Shown here: piece after piece, positions 12,793 to 22,154 of the stretch
How the letters are laid out: the number at the start of each line of letters is the position of its first letter
How positions within the stretch are numbered: position 1 is the stretch's first letter
Origin: Cladorrhinum sp. PSN259
Lineage: Eukaryota > Ascomycota > Sordariomycetes > Sordariales > Podosporaceae
NCBI GenBank assembly: GCA_033725935.1
Contig: MU867078.1
Coordinates: 310,001 to 374,000 of the forward strand
Length of the DNA: 64,000 nucleotides
Direction of reading: 5' to 3'
Made by a program: the position numbers and the translations under genes
The notes under the pieces: generated by a model
Told to the model about the DNA's origin: nothing
Database searches by the model: none
What the model saw: the letters and a program-made list of their open reading frames with translations, nothing else

Positions 12793-13014
12793 TCAAGCTA
12801 TTTCCTCGTCATACCTTTCCGCTGCTCCCGCCGCCAACTCCCGTACGTGACTCCCGTAAAACTGACCCACGTCCCGAACATGTTGTCCCCGTACGGCCTC
12901 GCTCAGCCCGATGTCCTCGTAAACAGCCTTGAACGCTACCTTTTTGCTCCTGTCCGCTCTTACAGTAGCCGCCGAGAGTACCCATTCCGACGGAGTTTTA
13001 TGCCCAGCCCACTC
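12793..13014 (-). pseudogene. Coding-looking fragment without start codon, possible gene remnant
   Basis: A 73-codon minus-strand frame bounded by TGA stops. Its composition is that of real protein, with alternating charged and hydrophobic helices: KKVAFKAVYEDIGLSEAV, then GQFYGSHVRELAAGAAERYD, ending in EEIA. It has no ATG and nothing recognisable lies upstream, so it is either a last exon or the remnant of a lost gene. A CTAAC sequence and an AG lie just upstream on the same strand, compatible with an acceptor. The KV..K.VYEDIGL pattern loosely resembles the C-terminal region of farnesyl diphosphate synthases; this similarity is weak and only an inference. Confidence 0.3.
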
Positions 13015-13017
13015 TCA

Positions 13018-13352
13018 GCCCACAACAAAGGTTCCGCACCTAGCACTAGCCCGTTAGCAAATGTCCGATCCTTTCACATAGTGAGACCTAGACGAGGCGT
13101 ATATGGCTAGTACTGACAGCATATACAACATAAACATAATGAAAACGCCACACCGCTTTGTTTACTTTGACAGTTCCCTGTCGACACTATAGTAAATGTC
13201 ACCAAGAGGTAAAAGAATCAAGTATAAGTAAAGAGGGTAGGTATCGTCCTTAAGCTATTTTTTTCTTCCATCCATCATCACTATCCACCAGCTTCTTTCT
13301 TTAGTCTCTCCCAACTTAACAATCAAACCGAAACCCAACAACTTCCATCATC
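13018..13352. other. Short intergenic region and leader of the secreted-protein ORF
   Basis: Nothing coding is evident. The last 60 bases before the ATG at 13353 are rich in C and A with TTTCTT/TCTCTCCC runs, the look of a fungal transcription start and 5' leader, suggesting that the following frame is or was transcribed. Confidence 0.4.
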
Positions 13353-14027
13353 ATGCTTACCAAGTCTCTTCTCTTCGCCCTCGTGGCCGCTTTTCCCACC
13401 ATGACCATGGCTGCTGGCGTCCCCGAGCTCCCCCGCGATATCACCGAGGGAGGAATCTAGCGGACGGGAAAGATCTTTAAGACCGATACGAAGCCTACCG
13501 TCCTCTATGGCGAACTCGACCAGATTCTCGAGCAAATCCTCGCCCGTAACCCCGCCTTCGTCGGCTCCGAAGTTAACCCGGACCCCGAGGACGCCCTGTC
13601 GGCCCTTTCGAAGCGCGCCGAGGTCCTTACCTGCGCCGTCATGGCCACCGGCCAGGGAAGAGAAATGGAGTGGGCCGACAGCCGCCTTATCAGCGTCGGC
13701 GGCAACTGCGGGGCCCCCGCTAAGCAGTGTCGCCGTATGACCTGCAAAAACACCACCGGCACCTACATCTGCAGCGAGGGCAGCGACGTCTCGGTCCCGT
13801 GCTAGACCTTGGGCCGCGTCGTCAAGCGCGTGAAAACCGACTGCTGCAACGGCAAGATCCCAAACACACCTGGGGGTGGGGTCGAGTCCGCCATTTCGGG
13901 TCACATTTACAACGATCGCATCTAGAGCGTCTGGGCTAGCTATGGAAACTGCGGTCACTCCAGCAGCAAGCGCCCTACCGACTATCCTTACCCCGGTGGC
14001 AGCCCCAACGGTCTCTGCTACAACTAA
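13353..14027 (+). pseudogene. Small secreted cysteine-rich protein frame interrupted by three in-frame TAG codons
   Basis: One uninterrupted frame of 224 codons plus TAA, broken only by TAG at codons 36, 151 and 191 (13458, 13803, 13923). There are no frameshifts. Residues 1-20 form a signal peptide (MLTKSLLFALVAAFPTMTMA). A pro-region follows up to a Kex2-type LSKR site near codon 88. The mature part holds ten cysteines (94, 119, 126, 131, 140, 150, 164, 165, 200, 222), the pattern of a disulfide-rich secreted protein or effector. Third codon positions are strongly C/G, as in the active genes here. Each TAG could derive from CAG by one C-to-T change (RIP or ordinary mutation) or could be read as TGG if the mRNA is A-to-I edited. 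I do not recognise the family, and no function is assigned. Confidence 0.75.
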
Positions 14028-14865
14028 GGAGAGAAAATGTAGGGGGGATGTAAATAAAGGCGGAAAGGGGAACCGCTCCTAGTAACACTGCAGATGATGG
14101 TTAAAATGTAGCATTTACGAACAATCTTTTGAGTCAGCCCACGCAAAGAATAAATAGATAGCCGTCTCCCATACAATTCTTTCAATCCAACGCATCTCAC
14201 TTGGTTGACATTCCACCCTTCTAGATGTTATCCTTTAACAGCAGTCGTTGTCTATTACCTAGAATATAAAGGCGGGAAAGGAACCTATATAGACAATATT
14301 CCAAAGCCGAATTTGTCTGCTTGCTTGTAGCCAGCGACAAACAAATTCCGGCTGTCCTCCGGCGCCAGTTTTTTCCATCCCAACTTTGTTTACAGTTGAT
14401 GCGAAGGGGACAAGCTACATGAATACCGCCAGGGGTTTCCAGTCATTAATGATATTCTGTCAAGTTGAGTATAAGTTCGCTGTCTCATGCCGGACCTTGA
14501 AGGAAAGGATATTATTTGCTTCTTTAAATCTACATATAGATATATGTTCTACTTCTGCTCACTCATCACAAGTTCCGCTTGTGTAGTTACGCCCAATGCG
14601 CCGAGAAATTGCGGGTCCATGTATAAAACAGCTTCTTGATCTGAATATCACGTGACACCGTTCGACATTCGCGACTGCTTCACCGCGCTCGAACCACATT
14701 TCTGTTCAAGCAGCCGGTGGCCTGTGCCCCACAGCCCTCCATTTCCCACCACAACACACACATTGTCAGCCAGCCTTCGTTGCCCCCAATAATTTCGCCG
14801 CAGAAACCACCTAAGATCTGCAAGGCCAGCCACTCTTTTCCACCGACAGCGTCAAGCCGACGACC
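14028..14865. other. Intergenic region and promoter of the Clr2-like gene
   Basis: No coding sequence recognised. It contains the 3' flank of the interrupted secreted-protein frame and the leader of the next gene. Small open frames here are unsupported. Confidence 0.5.
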
Positions 14866-16613
14866 ATGTCAACCACGACGTCGCAAGACGACTTATACTG
14901 GCCCTTGACCATCGCACGCAGCGATGGACGAGGCTACCAGAATCTAGACCACCAAGCATTGGATCTCAACGATCCGCAAGATGTCGCCCAACTTGAGCGC
15001 TGGCAGGTCATAGTCGCGGGCCATCTTCAGATACAGCTCGCACCCAAGGACGACGGTCAGCAGAAACTTCCCCTTTCCTTAAATCCTCAATCATATAACC
15101 TAACACCTCTTCAGATAAACAGTACAAGTTAGATGCATTTCCTCGGGGGTATGAATTGCGTGTCGCCGTTAGAAAAGACGCCGCCAGGGATTACTACCTG
15201 TATGGCCATCCGGCAGGTGCTAAAGCCATCTTCCGGACTCCCGGAGACTTTGCGCTTCATGCCCTGTGGCTGGTCAGCAATTCGCAAGCCAACAATGACT
15301 GCTCCTGCGATCTTTGCCCTCGCTTTGTCGAGGCTTTATTGAAGCAGCGTGAGGACCAGCGCCATCAGCAGCAGTTGCAGTCTCAGCTCCCACAGCAGGT
15401 CCAGCAACCCCAAGTGCCTCAGCAGGCACAACAGCCTCAAGCCACTCAGCAGGTTCAGATTCAGGCGAACCAGCCTCAGCCACAGAGGCAGCAACAGCAA
15501 ACTGCTTCAGCATCCTCTGCTGTACGTATCCCTCCGGGTACGAGTGGCGTTACCAACGTTTTCCGCGTCGGCGAGATGGTCTGGTACAAGCACGCAGCCT
15601 GGCGTCTAGGCATCGTACTGGCCATCGCCGCCAGAGCTGGCAGCAGCATTCCCGTCGGCGCATCCGACTCCAGCTTCAACTTCACCATTGCCCCGCTAGG
15701 CCATGCCGGCCTCAAGCAAGAACCACTTATCAAAGATGCGTTGTCTATGCGACCCTTCCTTACATTCAGCGTTCCAGCTACTACGGCGGAAGAGCTCAAG
15801 GACAAGTCTTTTGAGGAAGTTGACTGGCATGAGACCGTCAGGCGCTGCGCCGCTGAACCGGATCCCGCCATGAGAAGCCAACGACTACAAGGGACTGGCC
15901 TTGAAGCATCCAAGCTTGGCGCACGCAGTATCAACGATTCTTACTCCTGCTTTAACAAGGTGTATGATAAGCCCACTCCGGACGAGCTCTATCGGATGCA
16001 GTGCTATGTCGGTCTCTATCTTGGAGCTGAGATGGTTCTGCTCAACGATCCCATCAGAGTTTCACCGACCCAAGAACAGATTAATTCGGAGCCAGACATC
16101 ACCAACATTACTCTCGTCATGCGTGTCGCAGAGATTGATGTTCTTACCTCGCGCACTCAGCCCAACGCGCGCCCAGTCTTGCAATTTAGAGGCAACACTT
16201 ACCGTACCGTCCGCTCACCAGCTAACGCTCCTCCCCAGAACGTTCAGCCTGCTGACACTATCGGGCCCGCTTTTGCCGAGGAGTTGGCGACTCGCAACAC
16301 GATCGAGAAGGATAAATCGATGAGGTGGTGGTGGGTTCTGGTCGAGAATAATGCTGTCAGACAGGAGAATGATGTCACGGGCAGGTATTATCCCACAGAG
16401 AAGCTGGCCACCATCATTCATCCAGAGCGTTACCAACAGTATGTTGAGAATGGTGTATGCGAAGAACCCCCTGCGTATTTGAACACCAGAGGTCAGAGTG
16501 GGAATGGCAATGGGTATACTGGCAAACGTCCCGGCAGGGCTGCTGCGCTGGCTGACAAGATTGGGTACCCGTTCAAGGCTCCCGATATGATTGTAGAGGA
16601 TACTGAGGGTTAG
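14866..16613 (+). CDS. Cryptic loci regulator 2 (Clr2)-like transcription-silencing protein
   Basis: Clr2 is a component of heterochromatin silencing complexes such as SHREC in fission yeast (family knowledge); a chromatin role here is inferred. Two exons (14866-15055 and 15115-16613) give 562 residues. The intron has a CCTAAC branch and TTCAG acceptor but a weak GTCAGC donor. The N-terminal Clr2 module is seen in KLDAFPRGYELRV, DYYLYGHPAGAK and the DCSCDLC cysteines (about 65-125). A Gln/Pro-rich linker follows (about 135-180). The second, BAH-like Clr2 domain starts near residue 195 with FRVGEMVWYKHAAWRLGIV and includes APLGHAG and RPFLTFSVP, then YVGLYLGAEMVLLNDPIRV. A typical fungal Clr2-like layout; I see no break. 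Confidence 0.85.
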
Positions 16614-17353
16614 TTCTCAGCAGATGAGTTTGCCTAGATGGTTTCATATTTCACCGTTGGCGACTGGGTACGGGGCGTTTGGGGGAAATTGGTGTTGGTG
16701 GTCTGATGAGATTTTGATGATTATGGGAACACTTGAAAGAAGTTTGTTGCATGTTTTTGGAGTTTAATAAGATGCAGGATAAAATTGGGTTGAGGAAGTT
16801 TAATACCAACTAGACCAAAGAGTGTAGACAGCAGTGTTGTAATGTAGTATAATGTGTACTTAGGGCGATCAAAAACTATTTTATCATTGACAAGATTTTT
16901 TCCTTTCATTTTCCCTTGATGATGTCTGTTGATACTTGTCATCGTCTTCATCCGCTGTCCACATCCGATGGTCACTATCGCCACCTACCACCATAGACGG
17001 AAGTGCGGCTCTTCTTACCACATGAGCCTAGATCTGGGGGGGTTTTTTTTTCTTTTCTTTTTTCTTTCTTTTTTTGGTTCAAAAGTGACATTGGACTTCT
17101 TTTTTGATTACTGAGTCACAAACGTTTTGTTTGTTTGTTATCCCTCATGTCGTGCGTAATCAACCCCCTCACTCGGTACCAAAGTTTTTTCTCTTTTTTT
17201 TCCACTCAAAATGTTCTAGACCCCCCCCTTTGACTATGTAGGTTGATAGGATCCTATACTAGTCTACTAGTTGTATGTATGTACATGTACGGCGTATTTA
17301 GAGAAAGTGAGTGGGGAAAAAAAAAGGAAGTGCGGAGGTTTAAGGAGTTGTAT

Positions 17354-17417
17354 AACGGAGATACGGAGATACGGAAGGTACGGAGATACGGAAGGTACGG
17401 AAGGTAGGTACGGAGTG
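17354..17417. repeat. Short tandem repeat of ACGGAGAT / ACGGAAGGT units
   Basis: Alternating units reading ACGGAGAT and ACGGAAGGT are repeated about seven times with small variations. The unit is pure in its ACGGA core. It lies in non-coding DNA. No function is assigned. Confidence 0.8.
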
Positions 17418-17715
17418 TATGTATGTAGAGAGCTCCATAACGTTCTTTTGATGGGTTACCGAGTTCAGCTTACCTTAGTTATCTAGTCTACGGTAAGTCG
17501 TGCTTTTGTTACTTGTGGGCTTTGTTACTTTTTGTTACTTGTGGGATTTTGTCACTTGTGGGCTTTTTAGTGCGAGTACCTAGGTACCTGACGTATATAC
17601 GAACCAAAGTGTCGGGTCAGGACTTGACCGCATGAGTTAGGGAAAAAAAAAAAAAAAAAAAAACCCGTGTGGGATGACATCAGATATGGAGAAATGGAGC
17701 AAGTCTAGATAACCG

Positions 17716-17778
17716 AGTCCGAGTCCGAGCTTGAGTTTGAGTTTGAGTTTGAGGGGAGGAGACGAGACGAGACGAGGC
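17716..17778. repeat. Hexanucleotide GAGTCC/GAGTTT repeats grading into GACGA repeats
   Basis: Three related arrays follow each other: GAGTCC units, then GAGTTT units, then GACGA pentamers. The strand is almost pure purine in places. It is probably a slippage-derived microsatellite in non-coding DNA. Confidence 0.75.
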
Positions 17779-17888
17779 GGTGAATGTTTTCTTGTGTTCT
17801 TTTTTTCTTGGACAGTGGACTTGTGTGTGGACTTGTGTATACTAAGAACTTGTGTACACTAATGCTAGTGCTTATACACTACGATGCC

Positions 17889-17925
17889 TACCGTTCACCG
17901 TTCACCGTTCACCGCTTACCGTTCT
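17889..17925. repeat. Heptanucleotide ACCGTTC tandem repeat
   Basis: About four to five copies of ACCGTTC, the last ones degenerate (ACCGCTT, ACCGTTC). It lies within the same non-coding stretch as the other microsatellites. Confidence 0.75.
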
Positions 17926-20309
17926 GTAAGCACCGTTTTTGTTTGTCTTGAGGATTTCTTTTTTTAAATAGTGATGGAGCCACGAAGATAGGACCACAAA
18001 AGCCACGGGGGGCACGAAGCCAAGGGGCTGACGGAACTTGGTGGGTGGGGGGCAGAGAAGTTGTCACAGTTTGTTATGTAAGTCTTGCGTTGTGGAGATC
18101 GGAAATCAGGGATTGCGGGTCATGAATGATGATCGATCCGATGAGGCTCCTTTTCGCGAATCAGGGATTACCAGTTGCCTACACTAGAGAAAACCAAGGG
18201 TTCATTTAGGGATTGGCGAGATGGATCAATCAGGGAGCTGATCGTCTGGCAAAGGAAAACACTTCGTTGACTCTAGTCAACAGGACTGCAAATCTGAGAT
18301 TATATTAAAGATGATGCAAAGTTTAGTTTTTGTTGGTGTTGATTATGCAAAGCATTGGTAGCGTGTATCACATCTATACCTGCGGGTTGGTGCAAAAGGT
18401 CTAGAACTTTTCGAGGGGAAAGGGAATTAATGCGCGGGCTGGATCTAGAACATTTTTTTTTTGTCGCTTGGGGAGGAAGCCTGACATCCCAAAAACTTTC
18501 GAGATGGCTGGTGTTGGAATATGGCAATGCCAAGTATTGTCAGAATACCACCAAAAGACCAAAGCGCTTCGGTCTCTTTCATCATTCATGCGCCCCAACT
18601 GTTTGGCTCACATCCTTGAAGGTCCGAATTCCATCGGAGTCTAACCATACCAAGTATTCCGTACCTACCAACCAAACTCGGCGGTCGCGGCGCCGTTACA
18701 CGAAGCCAGCTAAGTGGGAAGGGGGAAAAAAGCCCTTGCCGTGTTGTTACCAGACGGTCGGTAAAAAGCCGATTGATGATGTGTGTGTGATCGAGAGGGA
18801 TCACATGTTCCCATCTTTTTTTTGTTGCTTCTCTTATTTTTTCCAATCAAGTGACACACTATCCAGACCCTCGTCCACCACGTTTCCTTTTTCTTGTTTT
18901 TTTTCTTGTTTTACCGACCCTGCATTCCAAACTCTTGGGATGGTTACCACCAAGATTTCTCTTACCGCCCATTCGTTTATCATTCCACTCCGCCGCAAAC
19001 AAAAACCCGGGAACGGGAGCGAGGGAGGCGCCCATATCACAAATCGTTTGCGGCTTGCCAAAATGACTGGCATGACCGGTGTGTGTGTGTCGGGTAAAGT
19101 TCCAGCTGGCCGGTAACTGCCCTGGTACCCAGCGGTTGGATCGACCTTGTTGTTGGGGGCTGAAATCCCACGCCTCAGACTCCCACTCCCTTACCGCTCC
19201 TCCGGGTCGGTGTGCGTGCGTCTGTGTGTCTGTGTGCTCGTTTTGTGACCCGTCATGTCCGTAATATTTTACACGTGTCAATATTTTATGCATGTCTCTG
19301 GAATTCCGAAATTGTGCCCACAATATGTCTTAGATAAAATCTCCGTAAACTAACAGAAACGAGAAAAAGAAATTTCTTTACCGACCGCTTGGGTTTGTTG
19401 GCTGACAGGATACGGGGTTTCACACTACACTACACTACACCAGTTCTGTGGGTGATCTACATACAAGGGAGGAAGGAAGATTTGGGAATGTAGTTACACG
19501 ACACAACTCACAATCTCGCAACTTCAATCTGATGCCGAACGTCCCGATTATTTATCAAGTAGTAAAGTGTACTCGGTGAAAATCCGGCATGCCGGATACT
19601 AAATCTGACAAGCATAAATTCCGTACGACGTAAGACTTACGACGTAAATAAGAACTCAAAGTGTTCCGTATTAGATGCACACCTGTGCAGTCTGTTGGGG
19701 GTACATACGACAAAGTACAGTACATGCAGTAATCCCTAACCGTAAGATCTTAGACCTAGGTTCTTACATACCATACAAGGCCATCAAAGCCACGGCAATC
19801 CTCCCACTTACTCATTCATGTACATGTACATCTAAATTCTCAGGACGTACTCTAGAATCTCAGTAATCATCACATCATCTTACCTACTCACCTACCTTCT
19901 TTCCACTCCAACTATCCATGGATCCCTTTTTACATCCGTACACTAGACCAGCCACATCATAGGTAAATCCCAGAAAACAAAACATACATCCCAGGTCATC
20001 AAAATACCGTTATTCAACCCCCAGTCACACAAACACACAAACTACAAACCAAATCACATGTAATCACCAAAAAATTGAGGAGCGAAAAAATGTGGGAACG
20101 TAAAATTATTTGACGGGGCATAATGTCCAGCCCGTAGTGAAGGGAAGAAAAAAAAAGACAAGAAGACGAGGAAAATATAATCTTTGAGAAAGTAACAATG
20201 CGCGCGCAAACAAATGGTATGTGTGTGAAATAAAACGGTAATTCGGGCCTGGTTTTCGTAAGAGAAAAAAGAAGCTGTCTTTGGACCCTTGTTCTCTCCC
20301 CTCTCCTCA

Positions 20310-20329
20310 CCCCCCCCCCCCCCCCCCCC
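20310..20329. repeat. Poly-C homopolymer run (20 bases)
   Basis: Twenty consecutive C on the plus strand, so the minus strand can form stacked G tracts. Homopolymer runs of this length are prone to length errors in assembly. Confidence 0.85.
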
Positions 20330-20999
20330 TTCAGCCCAACCGTATGTTATGTACAGAAAACATGCAAGTTGAGCTTGGCCCTCATCCGTGCTTGCCCCCT
20401 CTTTCCTGCCGAAATCTTTGCCGGGTTCACCGTTTTCCCATCTCGACCCAATAAACCTCAATGCCTTTCTCCACCAATTAAATTACCATCCTCCTCGTTA
20501 AGCCATAGAGAAAGAAATCCTCGTGCCATGATTCTAGATGCAATTTGTCCGAAAGAGGTATCTTTTGGTTGATGAATGCAGCATATAAAGCAATTGTCGT
20601 GGTCGCATGAATCGGTTGTTGTTGGAATGTACTGGTATCTCGATGAGTCGGGTGAAAAGAAAAGAAATTTTTGTGTTGGTGTTCCTCGTAAAAATCGTTG
20701 TGCTGTATGTGTGTTGTGGGTAGTTGACGGGTTGCGTGGTGATGATTTGTGTGTTGAAAGGAAATCGCGACCAATTGGGATAGATAAAACTGATCTCCGC
20801 AAATGCTTTACTGAAAAAGGCGTTCGTTGGGTTCATACTTGATGGAGACGGTTGTGGTGTGAATGAATGCTAGAAATGACGTCGACAGATAATAAAATAG
20901 AAAAACGTAATCCAAAACTCGCTTTCCAAAGGCAACTCCATTCCTTTACTCCTTGGATATCACTCCCCCTTTTTTAAAAGAAAATCGAATGGAAGCGTG

Positions 21000-22154
21000 T
21001 TACTGTGCTTCAATATGTAAGTTTTGAAGTTTGGCTTGGAGACTAGCCCAGACTGCTGGATCGGGCTCTGGCTCGACCCGTCTAGGTGCAAGTCTCTCAG
21101 ACTTCCTGCAAGAGCAATTGGGACAAGCCGGATTGTCTTCAGGAGCTGTCGAGAATTTGTGTTGGCAATCACCACAATTGTAATGACCAACCCGAGCACC
21201 AAGAGAATCTCCGGGGTATCCATAAGGATATTTATCCTTCTTAGCTCTGTGAGTTGTTAGTTGCAGTTCTCATGAATGGTCGCAGAAAGAGAGCAAACTT
21301 ACGGGTCGCGAGGGCAGTCAGTACAGCGAGCGTGCTCGCAGCTATCGCAAGTCTTGGATCCGCCATTAAACAATTTCTCGCACTGGCAGCAGGTTCTTCT
21401 GATACGCTGGCGAGGCTTCCTGTGGATGAGGTCTTGACCACCAGTCTTGGCTGGTCTGGTGAGAACAACCTTCTTTGGTGTCGTATCCCAGTCGGCAATG
21501 ATAGGAGCATTCTCCTTGCGCTCCTTGATGATAGCGGCCCGCTTCTTGCGGCTCTCCTCCCTCTCAGCCTCGGTACGCTTGGCAGGCACCCGAGGGCATT
21601 GCTTGCAGCGGGTGTGGTTGCACTTGGAGCATTCCTTGCCGAGACCGAACGAGGTATCACACTGGTGGCACTTCCGATGAACACGCATCCTGATAGGCTT
21701 CTCAACGCGCGTCACATCGCCTTCGCTCAAGTGCCATTCACTTGGCTTCAACTCCAGTCCATAAAGATCGCCAAGCTTCTTCGCCCTCTCAGCAAACAGT
21801 TGAGACCTCGGAATCTTTGTGCCCTGGATGGCAACTACTTCGACCTCGGGAGCAGCTGTGACGGGTTGCGCAACGGGGCTGTTGTTCAATGTTAGATCGA
21901 GGGACCAATGCCAATGTTACGACCTCAATTAACAGAATGGGACTCTTGTCTTACCCGACAGGTACGAGAGCTCCTTCCTCTGGCGCAGGACCAGCGGCGG
22001 CGCTCGAGGAAGGGCCAGCTTTCGAGCTTCCACCCAATGTCGAGAGACGATGCTTCTTCAAGACGGTCTTGACCCGAGACAAGACCTTGCCAAAACCCTT
22101 CTTCTCCTTGTCCTTCGGCGGGACTGCCGGTTCTCCTTGTGCTGGTGTACTCAT
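21000..22154 (-). CDS. Uncharacterised protein with three zinc-ribbon-like cysteine clusters
   Basis: Three exons read leftwards (22154-21955, 21878-21303, 21246-21000) give 340 residues; both introns have CTAAC branch points. The first 66 residues are basic and low-complexity (KKGFGKVLSRVKTVLKKHR, then Ser/Ala/Pro). Three C4-type clusters follow. The first starts near residue 137 with CHQC and ends CKQCPR. The second, near 229, starts CCQC and ends CTDCPR. The third, near 281, has CGDC and CPNC. Clusters one and two share the plan CxxC...CxxC...RCxxCPR, suggesting internal duplication, with a Lys/Arg/Glu-rich helix between them. I believe this is a fungal-specific family of unknown function; zinc binding is inferred, and nucleic-acid binding is possible given the charge. 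Confidence 0.8.

Larger units (their letters stand above)
16614..20999. other. 4.4 kb non-coding stretch rich in simple and tandem repeats
   Basis: No gene is recognised on either strand. The open frames present (the longest about 250 codons at 18355-19116) are low-complexity and lack motifs or splice logic. The stretch holds several short tandem repeats, a 21-base A run (17643-17663) and a 20-base C run (20310-20329). It separates the Clr2-like gene (plus) from the 3' end of a minus-strand gene, so much of it has no obvious promoter duty. Confidence 0.55.

Noticed and set aside
12733..13110. 125-codon plus-strand open frame
   Set aside because: It lies opposite a more protein-like minus-strand frame and has no recognisable motif.
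18355..19116. 253-codon plus-strand open frame
   Set aside because: Low-complexity Phe/Ser/Lys stretches and no recognisable family.
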